Shown: one piece after another, positions 56,513-64,000 of the stretch
Layout: each line of letters starts with the position of its first letter
How positions within the stretch are numbered: position 1 is the first letter of the stretch
NCBI RefSeq assembly: GCF_028553725.1
Contig: NZ_CP067124.1
Location: forward strand, 1,436,001 to 1,500,000
DNA: 64,000 nucleotides
DNA from: Paracoccus alcaliphilus
GTDB lineage: Bacteria > Pseudomonadota > Alphaproteobacteria > Rhodobacterales > Rhodobacteraceae
Reading direction: 5' to 3'
The notes under the pieces: generated by a model
Databases searched by the model: none
Told to the model about the DNA's origin: nothing
Seen by the model: the letters and a program-made list of their open reading frames with translations, nothing else
Program-made: the position numbers and the translations under genes

Positions 56513-57277
56513 GTGTCGGGCAGCATTCAAGGGGTGCGGCGTCTTCGCCAGATGGTTGCAATGGCGGCGGTCGCTTTGCTGACGGCCTGCGGCACGGTGC
56601 CTGCGCCGCCCCCGCAGACCCAGCCCACGCCGGGCCCGGCGCCGACCTTCACCACCAACAACACGCCCGAGGCCGCCGCGCGCAACTTCGTCGGCGTGAT
56701 GCAGCGCATGGAACCCGCGATCGAGCGGGAATGCCTGCAGCGCCGGACCCAGCCGATCAGCTGCGATTTCCAGTTCGTCGTCGATGACCGGGCGGGGCAA
56801 GAGATCAACGCCTTCCAGACCGTGGATAACGCCGGTCGTCCGGTGGTCGGCTTTACCCTGCCGCTGATCGCGGCCGCCCGCAATGCCGACGAGATCGCCT
56901 TTGTCGTCGGGCACGAGGCCAGCCACCACATCCTCAACCATCTGGACCACAAGGCGGGTGCGGCAACGGCAGGGGCGGTGATCCTCAGCAGCATCGCCTC
57001 GATGTATGGCGGCAACGAAGCCGCCATCGACACCGCCCGGCGCATCGGCGCCTCGGTCGGGTCGCGCTATTACTCCAAGGACTGGGAGCTTCAGGCGGAC
57101 TATCTGGGCGCGATCATCGCGCTGAATGCGGGCTATGATCCGGTCAACGGCGCGCGCTTCTTTGAACGGATCCCCGATCCCGGCGACCGCATCCTGGGTA
57201 CCCACCCCTCGGCTGCGGCGCGAATCACCCATGTCCAGCGTGCCGTCGCCGATGTCCGTTCCGGGCGTGTCCGCTGA
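56513..57277 (+). CDS. M48 family metalloprotease, lipoprotein
   Basis: The 254-residue protein starts at GTG 56513 and has a signal peptide with lipobox LLTAC near residue 26. A proline-rich spacer and a small M48 protease domain follow. The zinc motif is HEASHH near residue 142, with the third ligand in SKDWELQADYLG near residue 195. THPSAAARI near the end matches the BepA/Oma1-type conserved histidine region. It probably acts in outer-membrane protein quality control. It is monocistronic. Confidence 0.88.
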   Translation: MSGSIQGVRRLRQMVAMAAVALLTACGTVPAPPPQTQPTPGPAPTFTTNNTPEAAARNFVGVMQRMEPAIERECLQRRTQPISCDFQFVVDDRAGQEINAFQTVDNAGRPVVGFTLPLIAAARNADEIAFVVGHEASHHILNHLDHKAGAATAGAVILSSIASMYGGNEAAIDTARRIGASVGSRYYSKDWELQADYLGAIIALNAGYDPVNGARFFERIPDPGDRILGTHPSAAARITHVQRAVADVRSGRVR

Positions 57278-57546
57278 GGAAATCAACCTCACGGTATGGT
57301 ATTCCCGCATTGGTTGATCGTGGGTGACTGTGGCATTTATGCAATGAAGCTGGTCCGATCATCGAAATTTGATCGTTTTCTGGTCCTTTTGGCCGATACC
57401 GCAGGAAATGGCTTACAAATGCTGAAAAAACTTCTGGCCAGTAGGCGGTTTTTTGCTTTAGTCAGATAACAATGCACAAAAGCAAAAAGTTGTGTTGACA
57501 TATCCACGGCGGATGGTCGGCCATGACGACAAGGAGTAGATCGCCC

Positions 57547-57909
57547 ATGATCGGCGTGATTGTTTGGAGCAGCGAGAGCCGGGAAAAGGCCGTCATCTGG
57601 TGCGAGGATCAGGCCGCGCTTGCCTATCTTCAGGGCCGTGGAGAGATGGCCGATCCACGGCACTGGCCCCAGCCCGGCGATCTGGTCGAGCTTGAGGCAG
57701 AGATGATCGGCAACCTGCGCCACGCCCGCAAGGTCGCGCTCCTGTCCGAACAAAGCCGTCCCGACCTGCCGCGCATGCTGGAACAGCAGGCGGGAACGCA
57801 GGCAGAGCCCCGGCTGAAACTGGTGGCATCGCGCGATGCTGGCCGGGTGGCGGATGACGGCGATGATGTCGCGGCGCGCCACGCGCTTCGGATCTGCGCC
57901 GCCGGCTGA
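57547..57909 (+). CDS. Conserved hypothetical protein
   Basis: This 120-residue protein begins MIGVIVWSSESREKAVIWCE. I know the opening as that of uncharacterised Rhodobacterales proteins that look like small beta-rich domains with a conserved WCEDQ segment. AAGGAG lies 10 bases before the ATG at 57547; an in-frame ATG at 57523 is the alternative. Upstream is an unusually AT-rich stretch (57300-57500) with a TTGACA box at 57495-57500. A terminator-like hairpin follows at 57921. Confidence 0.65.
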   Translation: MIGVIVWSSESREKAVIWCEDQAALAYLQGRGEMADPRHWPQPGDLVELEAEMIGNLRHARKVALLSEQSRPDLPRMLEQQAGTQAEPRLKLVASRDAGRVADDGDDVAARHALRICAAG

Positions 57910-57920
57910 TCGCAGAATTC

Positions 57921-57953
57921 GATCGGGCCCGCGCCATATGGCCGGGCCCGATC
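57921..57953. terminator. Bidirectional terminator-like hairpin between convergent genes
   Basis: A perfect 11-bp stem (GATCGGGCCCG / CGGGCCCGATC) encloses an inner palindrome GCC-ATAT-GGC. It lies between the ends of the hypothetical gene (57909) and ilvH (57974), which converge, so it can serve both. No U-tract follows on either side. Confidence 0.6.
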
Positions 57954-57973
57954 CCCTTCCTGACCGGCCGTGT

Positions 57974-58534
57974 TCAGACGCCGCGCGCCAGCGCCGCCAC
58001 GCCGGTCCGGGCCAGATCGCTGAGACCCAGAGGGCGCATCAGTTCGGCAAAGGCGTCCAGCTTGGACGGCGTGCCGACCAGTTCGAAAACGAAGCTCTCC
58101 AGCGTCGAATCGACCACATTGGCGCGGAAGATCTCGGCGATCCGCAAGGCTTCAACCCGCTTTTCGCCCTGACCGCGCACCTTGAACAGACCCAGTTCCC
58201 GCTCGACCGAATCGCCTTCGACCGTCAGGTCATGCACCTCATGCACCGGCACGATCCGGCCCAGCTGGGTCTTGATCTGCTCGATCACCGCAGGCGTCCC
58301 GCTGGTCACCACGGTGATTCGTGACCGGTGCCCGGTATGATCCACCTCGGCCACGGTCAGGCTGTCGATATTATAGCCGCGCCCGGAAAACAGCCCGATC
58401 ACGCGGGCCAGCACGCCCGGTTCGTTCTCGACCAGAACCGCCAGCGTATGGCTTTCCTCAAGCTGGATGTTCGGATCGCGCAGATCATAGGCCGAATGGC
58501 TCGACGAGCCCTTCTTGATATTCAACGCATTCAT
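57974..58534 (-). CDS. ilvH: Acetolactate synthase small (regulatory) subunit
   Basis: IlvH activates the catalytic subunit and gives valine feedback inhibition. The ATG at 58534 gives 186 residues. The N-terminal ACT domain is HTLAVLVENEPGVLARVIGL followed by FSGRGYNIDSLTVAEVDHTG. The C-terminal domain includes SRELGLFKV-type sequence and VVDSTLESFVFELVGTPSKL. It lies 67 bases after ilvI; a hairpin repeat fills that gap and may lower its expression relative to ilvI. Confidence 0.94.
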   Translation of the reverse strand: MNALNIKKGSSSHSAYDLRDPNIQLEESHTLAVLVENEPGVLARVIGLFSGRGYNIDSLTVAEVDHTGHRSRITVVTSGTPAVIEQIKTQLGRIVPVHEVHDLTVEGDSVERELGLFKVRGQGEKRVEALRIAEIFRANVVDSTLESFVFELVGTPSKLDAFAELMRPLGLSDLARTGVAALARGV

Positions 58535-58556
58535 CGCTTTGCCCTGTCTTTGGTGC

Positions 58557-58592
58557 AAAAATATCCCGGGGGTGCGGGGGCAGGGCCCCCGC
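58557..58592 (-). repeat. Dispersed hairpin repeat, copy 3 (between ilvI and ilvH)
   Basis: On the minus strand an 8-bp stem GCGGGGGC-CCT-GCCCCCGC is followed by ACCCCCGGGATATTTTTGC and then ACCAAAGACAGG. It matches copy 2 (21869-21906) in the stem, the closing block and the trailing sequence. Its place inside an operon suggests partial termination or RNA processing. Confidence 0.7.
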
Positions 58593-58601
58593 GACCGGCT
58601 G

Positions 58602-60356
58602 TCAGACCAGAACCGCACCTTCGGACTGGATCACACCCTGCGTTTCCGCCTCGCCCAGCAGCATCTCGTTATGCGGCTTGCCCGAGGGGATCATCGGGAA
58701 ACAGTTCTCATGCTTCTCGACCAGCACATCCAGAATGAACGGCCCGTCATAATCCAGCATTTCCTGAATCGCCGCGTCCAGATCCTTCGGATCGCGCACC
58801 TGCGCGCCCTTGCAGCCGAAGGCCTCGGCCAGCTTCACAAAATCGGGCAGGCTGTCCGACCAGCTCTGGCTGTAACGCTCGCCATGCAGCAGTTGCTGCC
58901 ATTGCCGCACCATGCCCAGACGTTCGTTGTTCAGGATGAATTGCTTGACCGGCAGGCGGAACTGAACCGCGGTGCCCATTTCCTGCATGTTCATCAGCCA
59001 GCTTGCATCGCCCGCGACGTTGATCACCAGTGCCTCGGGATGGGCCATCTGCACGCCGATGCTGGCCGGCAGGCCGTAACCCATCGTCCCCAGCCCGCCC
59101 GAGGTCATCCAGCGGTTCGGCTCGTCGAAATGCAGATATTGCGCGGCCCACATCTGGTGCTGGCCGACCTCGGTGGTGACATAGCGGTCACGCCCCTTGG
59201 TCAGCGCCTCCAGCCGTTCCAGCGCATGTTGCGGTTTGATGATGGTGTCGCTGCCGCGATAGAACAGGCAGTTTTTCGACTTCCAGCCCTCGATCTGTTC
59301 CCACCATTTGCCGATCGCCTCGCGGTTCATCTTGCGGCCACGCGATTTCCAGACCTTCAGCATGTCCTCCAGCACATGACCCACATCGCCGACGATGGGG
59401 ATATCGACATGGATGACCTTGTTGATCGAGGACGGGTCGATATCGATATGCGCCTTGACGCTGCCGGGGCTGAAATCGGCCACGCGACCGGTAATGCGGT
59501 CGTCGAAACGCGCGCCGACATTGATCATCAGATCGCAGCCATGCATGGCCAGATTGGCCTCATAAAGGCCGTGCATGCCCAGCATCCCGATCCAGTTCTG
59601 ACCCGAGGCAGGATAGGCGCCCAGCCCCATCAGGGTCGAGGTCACCGGGATTCCCGTCGCCTCGGCCAGTTCGCGCAGCAACTGGCTGGCACCGGGGCCA
59701 GAGTTGATGACGCCGCCGCCGGTATACAGCACCGGACGCTCGGCCCGCTCGATCAGTTCGACCAGCCGGGTGATTGCGCCCAGATCGCCCTTGCGCACGG
59801 GTTGATAGCGCGGGGTCTCCATCTGTTTCGGCCCGACATATTCGTCCGAGGCGAATTGCACATCCTTGGGAATATCGACCAGAACCGGCCCCGGACGACC
59901 GGTGGTGGCGACATGGAACGCCTTGTGGATCGTCTCGGCCAGCCTGGCGGTATCCTTCACCAGCCAGTTATGCTTGGTGCAGGGGCGGGTGATGCCGACG
60001 GTGTCGGCCTCCTGAAACCCGTCGGTGCCGATCATGAAGGTCGGAACCTGCCCCGACAGCACCACCAGCGGGATCGAATCCAACAGCGCATCGGTCAGCC
60101 CGGTGACCGCATTGGTCGCGCCCGGCCCCGAGGTGACCAGAACGACGCCGGGCTTGCCGGTCGAACGGGCATAGCCTTCGGCCATATGCACCGCGCCCTG
60201 TTCATGGCGGACCAGAACATGGGTGATGTCGTTTTGCTGGAAAATCTCGTCATAAATGGGTAGTACCGCCCCACCCGGATAGCCGAATACGGTATCGACG
60301 CCCTGATCCCTCAGTGCTTCGACCACCATTCTCGCACCCGTCATCGTTCGGGACAT
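58602..60356 (-). CDS. ilvI: Acetolactate synthase large (catalytic) subunit
   Basis: This thiamine-diphosphate enzyme condenses two pyruvates, or pyruvate and 2-oxobutyrate, in branched-chain amino acid synthesis. The start at 60356 ([20 protein letters not shown]) gives 584 residues. Seen: [15 protein letters not shown] with [20 protein letters not shown] (catalytic glutamate), [20 protein letters not shown], and the ThDP-binding motif [20 protein letters not shown]. It forms an operon with ilvH. Confidence 0.95.
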   Translation of the reverse strand: MSRTMTGARMVVEALRDQGVDTVFGYPGGAVLPIYDEIFQQNDITHVLVRHEQGAVHMAEGYARSTGKPGVVLVTSGPGATNAVTGLTDALLDSIPLVVLSGQVPTFMIGTDGFQEADTVGITRPCTKHNWLVKDTARLAETIHKAFHVATTGRPGPVLVDIPKDVQFASDEYVGPKQMETPRYQPVRKGDLGAITRLVELIERAERPVLYTGGGVINSGPGASQLLRELAEATGIPVTSTLMGLGAYPASGQNWIGMLGMHGLYEANLAMHGCDLMINVGARFDDRITGRVADFSPGSVKAHIDIDPSSINKVIHVDIPIVGDVGHVLEDMLKVWKSRGRKMNREAIGKWWEQIEGWKSKNCLFYRGSDTIIKPQHALERLEALTKGRDRYVTTEVGQHQMWAAQYLHFDEPNRWMTSGGLGTMGYGLPASIGVQMAHPEALVINVAGDASWLMNMQEMGTAVQFRLPVKQFILNNERLGMVRQWQQLLHGERYSQSWSDSLPDFVKLAEAFGCKGAQVRDPKDLDAAIQEMLDYDGPFILDVLVEKHENCFPMIPSGKPHNEMLLGEAETQGVIQSEGAVLV

Positions 60357-60506
60357 GTTCTCTACTCCATCAGGTAAACCCATTGCGGGCCGATGCCGGT
60401 CACCGCGTCGGGCAAACTATGAGCGGGCGCAAGAGGCGTCAATGGGGCGATTCCAAGAAAATGACGCTGATCGGCCGAATATTGAAATAATCTTGCGCGA
60501 AATGGC

Positions 60507-61343
60507 CTAGCGGTCGAATTGCGGCAATGAAATTCGCGCCACCTGTTCGACGATCGGATCGACCGACAGGGGGTGTGCCTCGTCGCAATGATCCTTTGGG
60601 TTGCCGATATCCTGCCAGACCCCGGCCTTATAGATTTCCAGCGCGGCGAAACGCGCCTTGTAATCCATCTTGCGGCTGCCCGGCACCCAATAGCCCAGAT
60701 AGACATAGGGAAGACGCGCGGCGCGGGCGATCTCGACATGGTCGAGGATGATATAGGTGCCAAGGCTGGCCGAGGTCAGCTCGGGCTCATAGAAGCTGTA
60801 CACAAGGCTCAGCCCGTCATCCAGCACATCGGTCAGGCAGACGGCGGTCAGCCGATCCGTTCTGTTCCCGGCCCTGTCGTCACCGGCATCGCAGCGATAT
60901 TCGATCACCCGCGTCTTGACCGGGGTTTCCTCGATCATGGCGGCGAATTCGAAGATATCCATATCGGCCATGCCGCCATCGGAATGGCGCTGGTCCAGAT
61001 AGCGGCGGAACAGTTCATATTGTTCCTCGGTCGCCCAGGCGCTGGTCGCCATCCTGCGGATCGCTGGGTTGCGCTTCATCAGCCGCCGCTGCGTGCGCGA
61101 GGGCTGGAAATCCTTTACCCGGATCCGTGCCGACATGCAGGCCACGCAGCTTTCGCAACTGGGCCGGTACAATACATTCTGCGACCGGCGAAAGCCCTGC
61201 CGCGACAGGGCGTTGTTCAGCTCGGCCGCGTGTTCGCCCTGCAACGCCGTGAACAGCTTGCGCTCGGCCCGGCCATGCAGATAGGGGCAGGGCTGTGGCG
61301 CAGTCACATAGAACTGCGGAGCATGCGGCACAGTATGACGCAT
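60507..61343 (-). CDS. Aminoacyl-tRNA--protein transferase (Bpt/Ate type, N-end rule)
   Basis: This enzyme adds Leu or Arg from tRNA to the N-terminus of proteins with acidic or oxidised first residues, marking them for ClpAP. The 278-residue protein has the N-terminal conserved cysteines in [29 protein letters not shown] lies near residue 82, YRCDAGDD mid-protein, and [20 protein letters not shown] near the C-terminus. These are shared by Bpt and arginyl transferases; leucyl transfer (Bpt) is likelier in bacteria. It is divergent from glnE. Confidence 0.9.
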   Translation of the reverse strand: MRHTVPHAPQFYVTAPQPCPYLHGRAERKLFTALQGEHAAELNNALSRQGFRRSQNVLYRPSCESCVACMSARIRVKDFQPSRTQRRLMKRNPAIRRMATSAWATEEQYELFRRYLDQRHSDGGMADMDIFEFAAMIEETPVKTRVIEYRCDAGDDRAGNRTDRLTAVCLTDVLDDGLSLVYSFYEPELTSASLGTYIILDHVEIARAARLPYVYLGYWVPGSRKMDYKARFAALEIYKAGVWQDIGNPKDHCDEAHPLSVDPIVEQVARISLPQFDR

Positions 61344-61577
61344 CAGGCGTGGGCCTTGTGCAGGGCGGACGGGATGGGTCTCGTCATGCGGGCGTCGGTG
61401 CTCCGGTTCTGCATCGCCGTTGTGGTGAATTGAGCAAAGCCTAGCAACGAATCACAGGCAGGCCAAGCGCGGAAAGACCTGCCGCGCCTCCCATTTCAGT
61501 CGTAGTTAACGCAGCCGCCGCCAAAGGCCGACTTGCGGGGAATTGACGGGTGACCGGCATCGGCTACTGTGACCGGC

Positions 61578-64000
61578 ATGAGCTTTGCCGACCGCATCAC
61601 CCGCTGTCCCTTGCCGCTTGATGCGGTCCGCGCCCGGTCCGTCACGGATCGGTTTCCCGCCTTGCCGCAGCCTCTGCGCGACCTGATCGCGGGGGCGGCC
61701 GGAACCAGCCCCTATCTGACCGGCCTGCTGGAGCGAGAGGCCGAATGGCTGCCCGGCGCGCTGGATCACGACGATGTGGTGGCCCGCGAAACCGCCGGGT
61801 TTCAGGATCTGGATGCGACCGATCTGGGCGTGGCGCTGCGCCGGGCCAAGCGCCGGGTGGCGCTGCTGGCCGGGCTGGCCGATCTGGGCGGCGTCTGGCC
61901 GCTGGAGCAGGTGACCGGCGCGCTGTCCGATCTGGCCGACCGGGCGGTGGATCTGGCCTTGCGGGCGCATCTGGCGCATGAGATCCGGCGCGGCAAGCTG
62001 CCCGCGACCGAGGCCGATGCAGGCGGCATCTTCGCGCTGGCGATGGGCAAGGGCGGCGCGCGCGAGCTCAATTACAGCTCGGATATCGACCTGATCGTGC
62101 TTTACGACGATGCAGCCTATGCCCCCGACGACCAGCACGTGGCCCGCGCGGCGCTGATCCGGGCCACGCGCAAGATGGCGGCGACCCTGTCGGATGTGAC
62201 CGCGCATGGCTATGTCTTTCGCACCGATCTGCGGCTGCGCCCCGATCCGTCGGTCACGCCGGTCTGCATCTCGGCCTCTGCCGCGCTGTCCTATTACGAG
62301 GCCGAGGGCCGTACATGGGAACGCGCCGCCTATATCAAGGCCCGCCCCTGCGCGGGCGATATCGAGGCCGGGCACCGTTTCCTGCGTGAAATGCGCCCCT
62401 TCATCTGGCGCAAGCATCTGGATTTCGCCGCCATTCAGGACGCCCACGACATGCGGCTGCGGATCCGCGAACACAAAGGTCTGGGCGGGCGGCTGGAACT
62501 GGCCGGGCACAACATGAAGCTGGGACGCGGCGGCATCCGCGAGATCGAGTTCTTCACCCAGACCCGGCAATTGATCGCGGGCGGGCGCGACCCCGATCTG
62601 CGCTGCCGCGATACCGTCGGCGGTCTGGCGGCGCTGGCCGCCAAGGGGTGGATCCCGCCCGAGGCGGCCCGTGAACTGACCGCGCATTACCGCGAACATC
62701 GCGACATCGAACACCGCATCCAGATGGTCAACGACGCCCAGACCCATTGCCTGCCCAGGGATCACGAGGGCCTGCGCCAGATCGCCGCGATGATGGCGGA
62801 ATCCGACACCGACGCATGGTGCGCCCGGCTGACGACGCGGTTGGAACGTGTCCACGAACTGACCGAATCCTTCTTTGCCCCCGGAGAGGTCGCCGAACGT
62901 CCCGACCTGTCGGACGAGGCCCGCGCCACCATCGACCGCTGGCCGTCCTATCCGGCGCTGCGCTCGAACCGGGCGCAACAGATCTTTCGCCGGGTCGAGC
63001 CTGAACTGTTGGCCCGCATGGCCCGCGCCGGTCATCCCGACGAGGCGCTGGCGCGTTTCGACGCCTTTCTGTCCGGCCTGCCCGCCGGGGTGCAGCTTTT
63101 CGCGTTGTTCGAGGCCAATCCGCAGCTGATCGAGCTGATCGTCGATATCTGCGGCACGGCGCCGGCGCTGGCGGGCTATCTCGCGCGGCATTCGGCGGTG
63201 CTGGATGCGGTGCTGGGCGGCAGCTTCTTTGCGCCATGGCCCGGCGTGGCGGGGCTGCGCGAACAGGTGACGCAGGCGATGGAGGCTGCGCTGAACGCGC
63301 CGGGCGGCGGTTACGAGCGGGCGCTGGATGCCGGGCGGCGATGGGCGCATGAATGGCATTTCCGCATCGGTGTGCATCACCTGCGCGGCCTGATCGACGC
63401 CGACGAGGCCGCGCTGCAATATGCGGATCTGGCCGAGGCCAGCATTGCCGCGCTGTTTCCCGTCACGACCGCGGAATTCGCCCGCAAACACGGGGCGCCG
63501 CCGGGACGTGGCGCGGTGGTTGTGGGCATGGGCTCGCTGGGTGCGCGGCAGCTGAACGCGCGGTCGGATCTGGATCTGATCGTGATCTATGACGCCGCCG
63601 GTGCCGACAGTTCCGACGGGCCGAAGCCGCTGGCCGCGCGGCCCTATTACGCGCGGCTGACGCAGGCGATGATCACGGCGGTCTCGGCCCCCACGGCGGA
63701 AGGGCGGCTTTACGAGGTCGATATGCGGCTGCGCCCCTCGGGGCGGCAGGGGCCGGTGGCGACCTCGATCCAGAGCTTTCGCGACTATCAGATGAGCGAA
63801 GCATGGACATGGGAGCATCTGGCGCTGACCCGCGCCCGCGTCGTCGCCTGTGCGGGCGATCAGGGGCTGGAACTGGCCAATGAGGTCGAGGCCCTGCGGC
63901 TGGAGGTCTTGCAGCAACGCGGCAGCGACGGGCGCGTGATGCCGGATCTGGCGCAGATGCGGGCACGGCTGTTTGCCGCCCGGGCCACGGATAATCCGTT
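61578..64000 (+). CDS. glnE: Bifunctional glutamine synthetase adenylyltransferase/adenylyl-removing enzyme, 5' part
   Basis: GlnE adds and removes AMP on glutamine synthetase according to nitrogen status. The frame is open from the ATG at 61578 to the right edge (about 807 codons), so the C-terminus lies outside. The first nucleotidyltransferase domain has MGKGGARELNYSSDIDLIVL near residue 156. The linker has GRGGIREIEFFTQTRQLIAG near residue 315. The second domain has GMGSLGARQLNARSDLDLIV near residue 649. The two-domain order is normal. Regulation by PII protein is known for the family. Confidence 0.95.
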   Translation, partial: MSFADRITRCPLPLDAVRARSVTDRFPALPQPLRDLIAGAAGTSPYLTGLLEREAEWLPGALDHDDVVARETAGFQDLDATDLGVALRRAKRRVALLAGLADLGGVWPLEQVTGALSDLADRAVDLALRAHLAHEIRRGKLPATEADAGGIFALAMGKGGARELNYSSDIDLIVLYDDAAYAPDDQHVARAALIRATRKMAATLSDVTAHGYVFRTDLRLRPDPSVTPVCISASAALSYYEAEGRTWERAAYIKARPCAGDIEAGHRFLREMRPFIWRKHLDFAAIQDAHDMRLRIREHKGLGGRLELAGHNMKLGRGGIREIEFFTQTRQLIAGGRDPDLRCRDTVGGLAALAAKGWIPPEAARELTAHYREHRDIEHRIQMVNDAQTHCLPRDHEGLRQIAAMMAESDTDAWCARLTTRLERVHELTESFFAPGEVAERPDLSDEARATIDRWPSYPALRSNRAQQIFRRVEPELLARMARAGHPDEALARFDAFLSGLPAGVQLFALFEANPQLIELIVDICGTAPALAGYLARHSAVLDAVLGGSFFAPWPGVAGLREQVTQAMEAALNAPGGGYERALDAGRRWAHEWHFRIGVHHLRGLIDADEAALQYADLAEASIAALFPVTTAEFARKHGAPPGRGAVVVGMGSLGARQLNARSDLDLIVIYDAAGADSSDGPKPLAARPYYARLTQAMITAVSAPTAEGRLYEVDMRLRPSGRQGPVATSIQSFRDYQMSEAWTWEHLALTRARVVACAGDQGLELANEVEALRLEVLQQRGSDGRVMPDLAQMRARLFAARATDNP

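Noticed and set aside
61506..63917. 803-codon open frame on the minus strand
   Set aside because: It is antisense to glnE, whose frame has both catalytic domains. The minus-strand product is rich in His, Gln, Arg and Gly with no motif, typical of a shadow in GC-rich DNA.
1..64000. CRISPR array, rRNA genes, prophage
   Set aside because: No regularly spaced repeats, no rRNA sequence and no phage structural or lysis genes were seen.

Overview
The window looks like a chromosomal segment of a Rhodobacteraceae alphaproteobacterium, most likely Paracoccus or a close relative. The grounds are the visibly high GC content, the gene order murC-DUF2484-murB-ddl-ftsQ-ftsA-ftsZ-lpxC, a ScfR-type short-chain acyl-CoA regulator, the methylmalonyl-CoA epimerase/DUF1467 pair, and a roseobacter-style flagellar gene order. 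Genus is an inference; no 16S rRNA gene is present.

Region 1 (1-16.8 kb, + strand): the 3' end of RNase E, ccdA, then a long cell-envelope and division cluster (ftsW, murG, murC, DUF2484, murB, ddl, ftsQ, ftsA, ftsZ), ending at a strong terminator. lpxC, bamD and recN follow. Region 2 (16.8-23.5 kb, - strand): two tandem paralogous exported proteins of unknown function, then valine catabolism genes (mmsB, 3-hydroxyisobutyryl-CoA hydrolase, isobutyryl-CoA dehydrogenase, mmsA) with a YbdK-type ligase between them. A divergent LysR gene faces mmsA. Region 3 (24.5-38 kb): housekeeping and metabolic genes (CBS protein, coaD, DUF2189 membrane protein, SDR, FAH-family protein, bactofilin plus M23 peptidase, ScfR regulator, Bcr/CflA transporter, dnaB, pyrE, pyrC) and a tRNA-Thr(UGU).

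Region 4 (38.05-52.98 kb) is the accessory part. A flagellar cluster (fliP, fliN, fliH-like, fliF / fliL, DUF, motE-like, motA, small protein, flhA, fliR, flhB, fliJ-like) is enclosed on both sides by insertion-sequence debris. On the left lie a truncated IS630-type element, the N-terminal half of an IS3-type element, an IS481-type tail and a complete second IS630-type element that abuts the fliP stop codon. On the right lie a full-length copy of the first IS630 type that abuts the fliJ-like stop codon, an IS481-type remnant with an internal deletion, and the C-terminal half of an IS3-type element. The flagellar set is incomplete here: no FliQ, FliI, FliG, MotB, rod, hook or flagellin gene is in the window.

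Region 5 (53-64 kb): a response regulator, methylmalonyl-CoA epimerase and DUF1467, an EI24/CysZ-like membrane protein, nitroreductase, DUF167, an M48 lipoprotein protease, ilvH/ilvI, the Bpt/Ate-type aminoacyl transferase and the 5' part of glnE.

Cross-cutting signals: TTTGCAAA operator-like motifs occur at the ScfR promoter and at the mmsA/lysR divergent promoter. A CtrA-like box lies between fliF and fliL. Three copies of a dispersed hairpin repeat occupy intergenic spaces. No CRISPR array, rRNA or phage was seen.
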